NCBI GenBank assembly: GCA_019912315.1
Contig: JAIOJA010000001.1
Location: forward strand, 1 to 64,000
Direction: 5' to 3'
Origin: Planctomycetota bacterium
GTDB taxonomy: Bacteria > Planctomycetota > UBA8742 > UBA2392
Length of the DNA stretch: 64,000 nt
Shown: positions 36,063-47,772 of the stretch, one piece after another
Position numbering within the stretch: position 1 is the first letter of the stretch
Layout of the letters: each line of letters starts with the position of its first letter
Translations under genes and position numbers: made by a program
The notes under the pieces: generated by a model
The model's input: only the letters and a program-made list of their open reading frames with translations
The model's database searches: none
Told to the model about the DNA's origin: nothing

Positions 36063-37436
36063 TCAGGTTGTTTTCCAGTACTTCAGCCAGGCGGCCTGGT
36101 ATTGGTCGAGCTTTTCGTCGGTGAAGATTTCGTCGACGACTTCGTCCACGTGGCGCCCCTTCATCAACTCCCAGAACATTTTGCTGTAGTCTTTGCGGAA
36201 GTTGTCGTCTTTGCCCTTTAGCGCGAAGTAGGCGATGCTCCAGGCTTGCGCGTAATGGATGTTCACGTCGCCGTCGTTCCAGTCGCTCGATGTGAAGCGG
36301 AAGAACTTATTGAATGGCACATACTCCACTTGGGCGATGGTCTCACGAATGCGCTCATAGCGCGTGTAGGTGTCGCCGCGCACGCGGATCAACAGCCCCA
36401 GCTCAATCTTCGCGCCCTTGCTTTTGACTTCGGCGTGCCCAAGGAACTCCGCCAGCCCTTCGTCTACCCAGATCGGCGTCTGCTCCGTCAGCATGTCGAA
36501 GAACTGGTGCCAGCCCTCGTGGAAGAAGGTGTCCACCGTTTCCAGCGCCAGCCCGCATACCTTCGACTTCGCGCCCGGCTGGCTGTAGAGCTGCAGGTAC
36601 TTCATGTTCGGCTCATAGAAGCCCAGAGTGTTCTCCGTGTCGCCGTCGCCTCCACATTCAAGGGCGTACTGGTGGAAGTCGTCCTCATTCATGAAGAAAA
36701 AGACTTTGAAGACCTTGCCCTCGGGCATGTCCTTTTCTTTCAACCCCGTAAAGCGCATGTACTCGTCGCGCGCGAGCTCGGCCAGATTCGCCAGCGATAT
36801 CAGGTCGTCATTCGGCTTCAGCAGCTTCTCCAGCTTTTTCTGGTCGGACTTGCTTTCCAGGTCCAGCTTGCCGGCCTCTTGCTCCAGCTTGTCCATTTCC
36901 TCGACACTGACCCCGACGTCGCTGACAATCTGGTAGTTGCCCTTCTTGCTGGTGGTTTCCAGCTTGCCCCAGGTCAGGGGCCAGCGCTGCTTGAACGGTC
37001 CGTTGATCACGCTCTTCAGCCGGTCCGCGCGCTCCTGGTAGTCGAAGTCGATCTTCTGGTTCAGTTCCTCGAGTGCTTCGCCCCAGCGACCGGCCTCGTG
37101 CAGCAGGCGGCAGTAATAAATGCGAAACCAGCAGTCCGGCTTGAGCTTCAGGGCCTGCCCGTAGTGTTCCAGCGCCTCGGCGTCCTGGCGCAGGTCTCGG
37201 TGGCAATGCCCGGTGTTTCCCCACCACAGCCACTCGTCCTCGGCATCCATGGTGCCCTTGGCGTCCTGCATCACTTTGAGGGCTTCGCCGGGCTTGCCAT
37301 CTTCAAGCAGGTCAAGCGCGGCGTTGCACGCGCTGATGCCGCGAAGCTTCGGCGCGTCCTGTGCGACAGCCTGCGGCGCGGTGTAAGCCAGCAGCGCGAT
37401 TAGTAGCAGCGGGATAGTCAATGACAGCTTGGGCAT
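36063..37436 (-). CDS. Secreted TPR plus HExxH metallopeptidase-like (DUF1570/peptidase-MA-like) protein
   Basis: Signal peptide MPKLSLTIPLLLIALLAYTAPQAVAQ; TPR; FFHEGWHQFFDMLTEQTPIWVDEGLAEFLG. Confidence 0.7.
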   Translation of the reverse strand: MPKLSLTIPLLLIALLAYTAPQAVAQDAPKLRGISACNAALDLLEDGKPGEALKVMQDAKGTMDAEDEWLWWGNTGHCHRDLRQDAEALEHYGQALKLKPDCWFRIYYCRLLHEAGRWGEALEELNQKIDFDYQERADRLKSVINGPFKQRWPLTWGKLETTSKKGNYQIVSDVGVSVEEMDKLEQEAGKLDLESKSDQKKLEKLLKPNDDLISLANLAELARDEYMRFTGLKEKDMPEGKVFKVFFFMNEDDFHQYALECGGDGDTENTLGFYEPNMKYLQLYSQPGAKSKVCGLALETVDTFFHEGWHQFFDMLTEQTPIWVDEGLAEFLGHAEVKSKGAKIELGLLIRVRGDTYTRYERIRETIAQVEYVPFNKFFRFTSSDWNDGDVNIHYAQAWSIAYFALKGKDDNFRKDYSKMFWELMKGRHVDEVVDEIFTDEKLDQYQAAWLKYWKTT

Positions 37437-37659
37437 GGGTTCTCCGGGGCACTGGAAAACAGCAAGCTAGTTTCACGAACGACGACCTGCGATTATATGA
37501 ACGGACGGGATATGTAGCAGGATTGGTTAAGGCCAAACGGCCTCGAACTGACCCACAGTTCCGGGTCAGATCGAAGCACGTGGCACGGCCGAACGCCTTC
37601 CAGGCTGCGGTGAGTAGCTGACATCGCTCCTGGACGACTCGTGGGGCGGCATTCTTGTC

Positions 37660-38049
37660 CTAGCGCCACCTGAATTCACTAGCTCCGCTGTTCCAGGTGA
37701 AATGCAGGTCGCCACGCCCATCATCACCGGAAATGGAGACGGCGCGAATGCGCGCGTCCTGGATGTTGCTGTTCGCGATTGCGTTCTGAACCTTGAAGTA
37801 GTTGCCCGTACGATCCTTGGCTTTCACCCCGCAATCAGAGAGCTTCTTCGGCGATGTGCCCGTTCTCGCGTACTCGATGCGTGCGACGTCCCTCACGGTA
37901 CCAAGGATGAGTTCGCCTTCTGATCTGCGGGCATCTTGCGTACTCGCGCTAATGACGGGAACAGACGCCAAGGCGAGGATGCCGGTGATCACCACTACGA
38001 TCAGCAATTCGATGAGCGTGAATCCACGCCGGTTCTTTGCTCTGGACAT
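37660..38049 (-). CDS. Type IV pilin-like / pseudopilin
   Basis: Prepilin motif RRGFTLIELLIVVVITGILALASVPV. Confidence 0.85.
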   Translation of the reverse strand: MSRAKNRRGFTLIELLIVVVITGILALASVPVISASTQDARRSEGELILGTVRDVARIEYARTGTSPKKLSDCGVKAKDRTGNYFKVQNAIANSNIQDARIRAVSISGDDGRGDLHFTWNSGASEFRWR

Positions 38050-38242
38050 TGTTCTTCCTCCGGGTTCGCAATGCACAAAATGACTATACTGTATAATACG
38101 AATATAGTCAACCAGAACGCATAGAATTTGTGCAGTTGCCTTCTGTGCGGCCAGCCTGCCCAAACGACACGAGACTGTTCAACAGAAGGGCTTACAACCA
38201 TGATGCTGCCACAATGGCAGCGATTTTCAGGCAAATGACAGC

Positions 38243-38258
38243 TTGGCACGGTCGTTGC
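38243..38258 (+). promoter_or_regulatory. Sigma54 (-24/-12) promoter upstream of clpB
   Basis: TTGGCACG-GTCG-TTGC: GG and GC separated by exactly 10 bp; clpB ATG about 106 bp downstream. Confidence 0.6.
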
Positions 38259-38364
38259 GACTGTCAGTTGAGCCCCACGCTGGGGGCATCCGGGTCCGGG
38301 AAGTGTTCTGCCCCCAACTTTCCGCTGGCTTGTGGTGCCTCCTGCGTAAGGCTCGGAGGTCGAC

Positions 38365-40992
<2,628 letters not shown>

Positions 40993-41040
40993 CCACGTGG
41001 TTTGTCGCGGCGTGTGTTAATCTGAAGCCAGGAGGTGACC

Positions 41041-41238
41041 ATGTCAGACCTGGCGCAGTTTCTATTGAAACAGGCCAAGCGAGCCCTGAGGGAACACCGG
41101 AGCGAAGAGGCCGAAGCGCTGATCAAGCGCGCGCGGCGGCATGATCGCGCGGGGCCGACACCGGGAAAACTTCTGGACCGGCTGCATTTGGAGTTGCTGC
41201 TGGAAAACCTGTACAACTCCAATCCAAGGTGGCGCTGA
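41041..41238 (+). CDS. Small hypothetical protein (65 aa)
   Basis: AGGAGGTGACC before ATG; stop overlaps ATG at 41238 of next gene. Confidence 0.5.
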   Translation: MSDLAQFLLKQAKRALREHRSEEAEALIKRARRHDRAGPTPGKLLDRLHLELLLENLYNSNPRWR

Positions 41239-42290
41239 TGGAAGCCCCGCCACCCATCCATGGCCGTGGAACATCGCGCAACCCCGCGAACCGGTTTGAA
41301 CGCATCGAAATCGCCTGGGACCCTGACGTAGACGACCCGGAAACCCCCGCGCCAAAAACCGAGTTCTTCTGGGATGACACAAAGGAGATCATTTCCTGGA
41401 ACACGTCACCCGACATCCCCTTTGACGCCGCCATCAATCCGTACCGCGGCTGCGAGCACGGCTGCGTGTACTGTTTCGCGCGCCCGTTTCACGAGTACCT
41501 GGGCTACTCTGCGGGCCTGGATTTCGAAACAAGAATCCACGTCAAGCGCAACGCCGCCGAACTGCTGCGCAAACAGTTCATGAAAAAGTCCTGGCAGCCA
41601 CAGGTTGTCAGCATCAGCAGCGTGACGGACGCTTACCAGCCCGTTGAAGCCAGGCTGAATGTCACGCGCGGGCTGCTGGAAGTGTTTGCGGAGTTCCGCA
41701 ATCCGGTAGGAATCATCACCAAGAACGCGCTCGTCACGCGCGACATCGACCTGCTGGGCGAGCTGGCGAAACACAATGCGGCGCGCGTCGCCGTCAGCAT
41801 CACCACCCTTGACGAGTCAATTGCCCGCAAGCTTGAGCCGCGCACCAGCACGATTCGTAAGCGCTTCGAGGCGGTGAAGATGTTGACCGATGCCGGCATT
41901 CCGACCGGCGTGATGCTGGCGCCGATCATTCCGGGGCTTACGGACAGTGACATTCCGGGGCTTGTCGAGCGTGCGAAGCGGTGCGGCGCGACCCGTGTGG
42001 CCATGTTGCCGGTGCGCCTTCCCCTTGGCGTTGGTCCGCTGTTCGAGGAATGGCTCGGCATTCACTTTCCCGGGCACAAGCAGAAGGTGTTGAACCGGAT
42101 TCGGGAAATGCGCGGCGGTGAGCTCAATGACGGGCGTTTTGGCAGTCGCATGAAAGGCGAGGGAAAACGGGCGGACCACCTGCACGGGCTGTTCAGGCTG
42201 GCCGTCAGCAAGCACGGCATGAACGAGACACGCCCGGCGATGAACTGCGAAGCATTCCGCCGCCCCGGCGGCACCAAAGCCATGTTCTAG
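41238..42290 (+). CDS. PA0069-family / SplB-like radical SAM protein (GTG at 41229 also possible)
   Basis: NPYRGCEHGCVYCFARP radical SAM cluster motif; FETRIHVKRNAAELLR. Confidence 0.85.
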   Translation: MEAPPPIHGRGTSRNPANRFERIEIAWDPDVDDPETPAPKTEFFWDDTKEIISWNTSPDIPFDAAINPYRGCEHGCVYCFARPFHEYLGYSAGLDFETRIHVKRNAAELLRKQFMKKSWQPQVVSISSVTDAYQPVEARLNVTRGLLEVFAEFRNPVGIITKNALVTRDIDLLGELAKHNAARVAVSITTLDESIARKLEPRTSTIRKRFEAVKMLTDAGIPTGVMLAPIIPGLTDSDIPGLVERAKRCGATRVAMLPVRLPLGVGPLFEEWLGIHFPGHKQKVLNRIREMRGGELNDGRFGSRMKGEGKRADHLHGLFRLAVSKHGMNETRPAMNCEAFRRPGGTKAMF

Positions 42291-43001
42291 AGCGTTTTCA
42301 TAGTTCATGTTCAGAATATCCGCAGTGGCGGAAGTAGTTGCGGCACTCCGTGGCTGGGAAGCTGTCCTCCAGGCGGTCGGCCCGCAGCGCCGCGATGAAG
42401 GTCGTGGTCAGCCAGTGTCCGAAGGGCACGTGGTCGACCAGCCTTTCGCCGGCTGCGGCTCGGCCGTAGCGGCGGGTCATGTTGGTTTTCACCCATGTTT
42501 CGTCGATGAAGACCAGGCGGTCGGGGTCGAGGCGGGCATCTCGGCGCGCCACAATTCCCGACGCTCAACGACGTCGGGGCGGTTCTGCTCGGCGGCGTGG
42601 AGTACTTTTTTTGAAGGTGATGCCGAGGCGACGAAGGGTATTGAAGATGGTGGAGAGGGCGACGTCCATTCCGAGCGTGTCGCGCAACTCGGCCAGGGTG
42701 GCGTCCGGTCTTTCGTGTACGAGTTCTTGCAGCTCAAGGAGATCGAGCTTGGGTTTGCGTCCGCGCTTGCCGTTCTTGACGGCGATGCTTCCGGTCTCGC
42801 GCCGCCGCTGCATGAGCCGCCGGACCCATGCAGTGGAGACTTCGAAGCGCTCGGCGACATCCGCGGTGGGCTCGCCATTGAGCCGGGCGTGAGCGACGCG
42901 CTCCCGCAAATCCATCGAGTAGGCGGTAGGCATACGGTTTCCTCCTTACCGTCTGAATCGGCAAGGAGGAAACCTCCGCTATAGTTAATCTGAAAACGCT
43001 C
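42290..43001 (-). mobile_element. Internally deleted IS630-type element, 712 bp
   Basis: Terminal inverted repeats GAGCGTTTTCA…TGAAAACGCTC flanked by TA dinucleotides (42288-42289, 43002-43003); encodes IS630-type transposase fragments. Confidence 0.9.
42298..42933 (-). pseudogene. IS630 family transposase, frameshifted and internally deleted
   Basis: MPTAYSMDLRERVAHARLNGEPTADVAERFEVSTAWVRRLMQRRRETG; VFIDETWVKTNMTRRYGRA; FPATECRNYFRHCGYS; central DDE residues missing; frame changes around A7 run and near 42550. Confidence 0.85.
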
Positions 43002-43945
43002 TAGATTCGTGCGGTGCCCGCGCGTGTCGTGACGCCTACACAGCCCAGCACGACGAGCAGCGCAAGCCACCACGAGCCGCCCCCGTCACTTGTGGAACAA
43101 CCGCCGCTGTCACTCTTGCCGCCGCCGCTCTTTTTTGGCGGTGCGATACTCGCCACCGTGCCCGGCAACACCACATGCCAGATGAACTGGTTGGCAGACG
43201 TGGCCACGATTTTGACGCGCAGGGTAACAGTCCCGTTTCGGGGTGACGTTGTCAGGTTGTCATCGTCTTCGAAGGTGCCGCTCAGGGTCAGTGTTCCCAG
43301 CAGGTTCTCCGTGCCGGCGGGTAGCACTTCGTACACCTCGACCGTTCCCGCCGTAAAGGCCTCGGCCTGGACCCATAAGGTAATGGCCTGGTCAACCGAG
43401 CCGAAGTTCACGTTGACGTCTGTGCTGACCGTGCCCGCCCCGGTGCTCAACGCGGCAAATCGCGCGCCGCGCCCCAGCAGGTCGTAATAGCCGGTGAGGT
43501 ACGGAATGACGGTGCGGCCTGATTCCGTGATCGCGCCTGGGTTCAGCGCGGCTGCGGTCATGGTGCCGCTGAAATCCGACGACCCGGTGGCGCCGAAAGT
43601 CTCGACGCTCACCATGAACTGGTGGACGCCCATGTACGAGGGCGTGACAAGGCTGACGTTGATGGCGCCCGCACCCGGATTGAAGCCGGTGTCTGTCGAT
43701 GTGGCCGTGCCGTTCAGGGCCAGCTCGTCAAGATCGATCAGCGCGACATCGAGCCCACCGGCGGCGCTGGTCGTACTGATGGCAAGGTCCAGCGTGATGC
43801 TCTGGTGCGCGCCGCCGAAGTCCACTTCAAACAGGACATGCTCCGTTTCATCCGCGCGGACATTGCCCGCGAACGGCAGGCTCGCCTGCGCGTTTACGGC
43901 GGCGGCCAACAGCACGGTGGTCATAACAACGGTAAAGTGCTTCAC
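43001..43945 (-). CDS. Secreted protein with C-terminal GGC-TM-R sorting-like signal
   Basis: Signal peptide VKHFTVVMTTVLLAAAVNAQA; C-term GGGKSDSGGCSTSDGGGSWWLALLVVLGCVGVTTRAGTARI; GTG start with AGGAG. Confidence 0.65.
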   Translation of the reverse strand: MKHFTVVMTTVLLAAAVNAQASLPFAGNVRADETEHVLFEVDFGGAHQSITLDLAISTTSAAGGLDVALIDLDELALNGTATSTDTGFNPGAGAINVSLVTPSYMGVHQFMVSVETFGATGSSDFSGTMTAAALNPGAITESGRTVIPYLTGYYDLLGRGARFAALSTGAGTVSTDVNVNFGSVDQAITLWVQAEAFTAGTVEVYEVLPAGTENLLGTLTLSGTFEDDDNLTTSPRNGTVTLRVKIVATSANQFIWHVVLPGTVASIAPPKKSGGGKSDSGGCSTSDGGGSWWLALLVVLGCVGVTTRAGTARI

Positions 43946-44032
43946 AATGTGCTCCTGGAAAGTGTCGGGCATCATAGCGTCTCGAATGCGGAGACGGCAG
44001 TCAGAACGACGATTCGGTACTAGAGTGCGCAC

Positions 44033-45607
44033 ATGGAAGTAAGCGCCGAACAGGCCTACCTGTTTCGCCACGCGGTGGTGCGCGACGCCGCATATCACCT
44101 GCAACCACCAAGCGAGCGCGCCGTGCTGCACGCGCTGGCGCTGGATGTGATCGTGGCACTGCCCGGACTGAATGAAGGCGCGTACGGGCTGGAACTGGCG
44201 CAGCACGCCCGTTGGGCGCAAGCCCATGACCGGCGCTTCGAAGCACAGGAGCGCAGATATCTCAAGCTGGGCGGGGATTTTGCCCGCTTCAATTATGACT
44301 ATGCAAACGCCCTTGACGCCTACCGGCGCCTGCACGAGCTGCTCGTGAACCAGCCCGCCGAGCGCGCCCTGGCGGCCGACAGTCTGGCGGACCTGCTGGA
44401 GCGCCTGGGACGATGGCAGGAAGCTCTGGTCTGCTTCGAGGAAGTACGCGCCCACGCCGCCGACCCCGAGTATCGCGGGCGCGCGCTGGTGCACCTGGCA
44501 TGGATCGGCATGGAAACCGGCGGCGACGTGGAGGACTATCTGCGCGAAGCCCGCGACCTGGGCGAGCAGGTGAACAGCGACCGCTTGCGCATCGCCGTGC
44601 TGATGTGCGAAGCAAAGCGTCACGCAACCGGCGGACGCCATGACCGCGCCCTGGAAACCATGCGCGAGGTAATCGACTTCGCGCACCGCACCAGCGACTG
44701 GGCACAGGAAATGGCGGCGCACAGCAACGCGGCGGACTACGCGATCCAGGCGGGCGACCTCGTAGTCGCGCAGGCCCACAACGACCGGGCCGAAACCTTC
44801 GCCCGTGACCCTCGCGCCCGGCATTTCCTGGTTGGGGTGCTGCTGAATCGCACGAACCTCGCGATCCGGCGGCGCGAGTTCGAGGCGGCGCTGACATGCG
44901 CCGATGAGTCTGTGCGGATCGCCGTGGAGACTCGCTCGCGCGGGCTGGCCGGCGCAGCCCTGAATGCGCGGGCGATAGCCTTGACAGGTCAAGGCCAGTA
45001 CGTCGAGGCATGGCAGTCTTTCGAAGAAGTCCGCCCGATCATTGCCGAAACCGGCGATGCCACCCTGGGCGCGCGCTGGCTGACGGCCCGCTCCGAGTTG
45101 CTGCGACTCTGGAATAAGCCTGAGCACGCAATCGACGACCTTGAAGCCGGCGTACACGAACTGGCCGGGCGCGTGCCGGACCGCACTGTTTCCGGCGTGC
45201 GGGTTGAACTCGCCCTGTGTCACGCGGCACTGGGAATGCAGGAGGATGCCTTGAGCGTAATCAGCAGCCTGGACGACGCGCGCCCCGATTCACTGGTCCC
45301 GGTGTATCGCGGCGGGCTGCTGCACTCCCAGGGAGAAGACGAAGAGGCTGTCAATGAACTTACGGGCTGGCTCAAGAACGAGCCCGCGCCGGGCGTGTAC
45401 GCCGAGCCGCTGGATTTTCTGGCACGGGCGTGGCTGGCGCTGGCACTCGAGCAGATCGGGCGCGATGCGGGCCCCGCCGCCCGTGATGCCCTGCGCGTAG
45501 CGGAACACCGCAAGCTGTCGCGCCATCCCTCGCCGCCGCTGGGGCAACTGATACGGCGGTGTGTGGAGCTTGCCAACGAATCTCCGGATTTCGTTGATGA
45601 GGGCTGA
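44033..45607 (+). CDS. TPR protein resembling the C-terminal half of STAND/AAA ATPase-TPR proteins
   Basis: Begins with YLFRHAVVRDAAYHL motif typical of the ATPase-TPR junction, followed only by TPRs. Confidence 0.6.
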   Translation: MEVSAEQAYLFRHAVVRDAAYHLQPPSERAVLHALALDVIVALPGLNEGAYGLELAQHARWAQAHDRRFEAQERRYLKLGGDFARFNYDYANALDAYRRLHELLVNQPAERALAADSLADLLERLGRWQEALVCFEEVRAHAADPEYRGRALVHLAWIGMETGGDVEDYLREARDLGEQVNSDRLRIAVLMCEAKRHATGGRHDRALETMREVIDFAHRTSDWAQEMAAHSNAADYAIQAGDLVVAQAHNDRAETFARDPRARHFLVGVLLNRTNLAIRRREFEAALTCADESVRIAVETRSRGLAGAALNARAIALTGQGQYVEAWQSFEEVRPIIAETGDATLGARWLTARSELLRLWNKPEHAIDDLEAGVHELAGRVPDRTVSGVRVELALCHAALGMQEDALSVISSLDDARPDSLVPVYRGGLLHSQGEDEEAVNELTGWLKNEPAPGVYAEPLDFLARAWLALALEQIGRDAGPAARDALRVAEHRKLSRHPSPPLGQLIRRCVELANESPDFVDEG

Positions 45608-45645
45608 GCCGCCGCTAACATGGCCGCAACTCAGGGAGTCGAATC

Positions 45646-47706
45646 GTGTCGAAGGGCCTGAAGTGGCCTTTGTTGATACTGGTCTGCGGCGTGATCGCCG
45701 TGGTCACGGTGTCGCATGAATTGTGGCTGCCATACGTAACCGGTGAGTTCAGCAGCAGCAGCGCCGCGAACGCGCGTGCGCCTCTGGCGTCCGACCTTGG
45801 ACACGAGCTGGACGACGAGTTCACGGACAGGCAGCGCGCCGAAGAGGCGCCACTCAATCTGGGCCGCGAGGACGGCGAGAACAGCGACGATGACTTGAGC
45901 ACTGACCCGACCGTTGACCGTACCGAGGACGCCGGGCGCGGCGAGGCAGTCGAAAGCGCGACAACTTCCGCTGAGGGCAAGGATGGCAAAGCCGGCGGTG
46001 CTGTTAAAGAAGAAAGCAAGCCCGAGGAAAGCGCGGTCAAAGTTGAGCCCGAGCCCGAACCCGAGGCAGCCGAAACCGTTGAGGGGCAACAGATCAACCC
46101 GAACCTGCACGGTGCGCTCGGCGAGGTCAGCAGCAAACGCATCAAGGGCTGGGTACAGGACAAGTTCGAGCCCGAGACGGCGCTGCTGGTGGAAATTCTG
46201 ATCGACGACCAGCCCGCCTATGAGTTGCAGGCGGGCAAACGGCAGGACCACAAGACGCTGGGCGTGATCTGGTGGTTTGAAACCGGCGAGCCCGCCGAGT
46301 TGCAGGACGCCGAAAAGCACGTGGTGCGCGCGCTGGTGTTCCGGCGCGACCAGCACGGCAAGACGGAGCTGCGGGGCTCGCCGCGTACCAAGACCGTCGG
46401 TTCATACCCGCGCGGCAAACTTGAGGAAGCCACGCCGGAGAAGGGCATCAGCGGCTATGCCTGGGACCCGGACACAAACGAGAAGCAGTGCCAGGTAATC
46501 GTGCAGATTGACGGCGAGACAGTCGCGGAGATCACGGCCAACGGAAAGAACGAAGAGCTGAAGAAGCGCAGGATAACTCCGACGGACACCTGCGCCTTCA
46601 ATACACCCTGGCCTGAAAGCCTGAACGACGGGCTGGATCACACGGTGCAGGTCTTCGCGGTGGACACGGACGACGCCACACACCATGAGATCGATGGCAG
46701 CCCGCGTGTCGTGAACGCCCGCAGCGGGCTCGCCAACGAGGCGCCCTTCGGCGGCTTCGACATCTGCAACAAAGTCGTCCTTGCGGGCTGGGCATGGGAC
46801 CCGGATGTCGCGACCGGCAGCATTGACGTCGAAATCTGGATCGACAACGAGCTTTTTGCCCAGGTGCCCGCCAACAGCAAGCGCGACACACTGCGCAACA
46901 GCAAAGTCACGCCCGACCCATACCACGGCTTCGTGACCACGACGCCGACGGCGCTACTGGACGGGGCGACCCACACGGTCCGCGTGTACGGGGTGAACTA
47001 CCCGAGTGGCGTGAAAGTTGAGCTGAGTGGCTCGCCAAAACAGTACCGTCTCGAGGACAACACCGAGCCCATGGGCGGCTTCTGGCGCGCCGATGACAAC
47101 ACGCTGCGTGGCTGGGCCGCCGATCCGGACATGAACAGCGACCCCTGCGAAATCGAAATCTACATCGACGGCAAGCTATGGCAGAAGCAGTTGGCCGACC
47201 GTCGTGAAGACTGGCTGATAGGCAGCGGGTTCGCGCCAAACGCCGAACACGGCTTCGCCATCAAACCGCCTGATTTCGTGAAAGACGGCGAAGAACATGA
47301 GGTGCAGATTCTGGCGATCAATTTCCCGGACGGCCCGCCGAAGAATCTCGGCACGCGCACAATCGGTGTGAACAGCACGTTTCCGGGCTTCTGGACCAGC
47401 GACAAGCTGCTGGACACGCGCGTTGATAAAGGGCTCTACGTCAGCGGTGTCAGCCCCTGGTACGACGCCTACCACAAGGACGTCAAGGTTGGCGACGTGC
47501 TGCTGGAGTACGACGGGATCGTGGCCGGCAACGCCGAAAAGAAAGACAAGGAAGGCAACGTGACCGAAGCCGGGACAATGACCACGGACTTCCGGATCTG
47601 GCTGAACACGAACAAGAAGAAGAACGACGTGTTAACCTTCAAGTTCTGGCGCGACGGCGAGACGTACACGGTCGACATCAAGATGGGCGAGATCATCGGC
47701 AAATAG
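45646..47706 (+). CDS. Membrane-anchored protein with about four tandem beta-sandwich-like repeats and a PDZ-like C-terminus
   Basis: N-term TM LLILVCGVIAVVTVSHELWLPYV; repeats GYAWDPD / GWAWDPD / GWAADPD …IDG…HGF…DGxxHxVxVxAxN; C-term YVSGVSPWYDAYHKDVKVGDVLLEYDG. Confidence 0.65.
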   Translation: MSKGLKWPLLILVCGVIAVVTVSHELWLPYVTGEFSSSSAANARAPLASDLGHELDDEFTDRQRAEEAPLNLGREDGENSDDDLSTDPTVDRTEDAGRGEAVESATTSAEGKDGKAGGAVKEESKPEESAVKVEPEPEPEAAETVEGQQINPNLHGALGEVSSKRIKGWVQDKFEPETALLVEILIDDQPAYELQAGKRQDHKTLGVIWWFETGEPAELQDAEKHVVRALVFRRDQHGKTELRGSPRTKTVGSYPRGKLEEATPEKGISGYAWDPDTNEKQCQVIVQIDGETVAEITANGKNEELKKRRITPTDTCAFNTPWPESLNDGLDHTVQVFAVDTDDATHHEIDGSPRVVNARSGLANEAPFGGFDICNKVVLAGWAWDPDVATGSIDVEIWIDNELFAQVPANSKRDTLRNSKVTPDPYHGFVTTTPTALLDGATHTVRVYGVNYPSGVKVELSGSPKQYRLEDNTEPMGGFWRADDNTLRGWAADPDMNSDPCEIEIYIDGKLWQKQLADRREDWLIGSGFAPNAEHGFAIKPPDFVKDGEEHEVQILAINFPDGPPKNLGTRTIGVNSTFPGFWTSDKLLDTRVDKGLYVSGVSPWYDAYHKDVKVGDVLLEYDGIVAGNAEKKDKEGNVTEAGTMTTDFRIWLNTNKKKNDVLTFKFWRDGETYTVDIKMGEIIGK

Positions 47707-47772
47707 GTTTGCCCTCAAGCCCGCATTCCTGAATTGACGAAGTAGCCCTTGCCGCCATGCGGCGAGGTGACC

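Noticed and set aside
38220-38364. CIRCE (HrcA) element upstream of clpB
   Set aside because: No TTAGCACTC-N9-GAGTGCTAA match
43946-45223. N-terminal 426 codons of the 740-aa minus ORF
   Set aside because: Antisense to the TPR gene; signal peptide and SD support the GTG start at 43945
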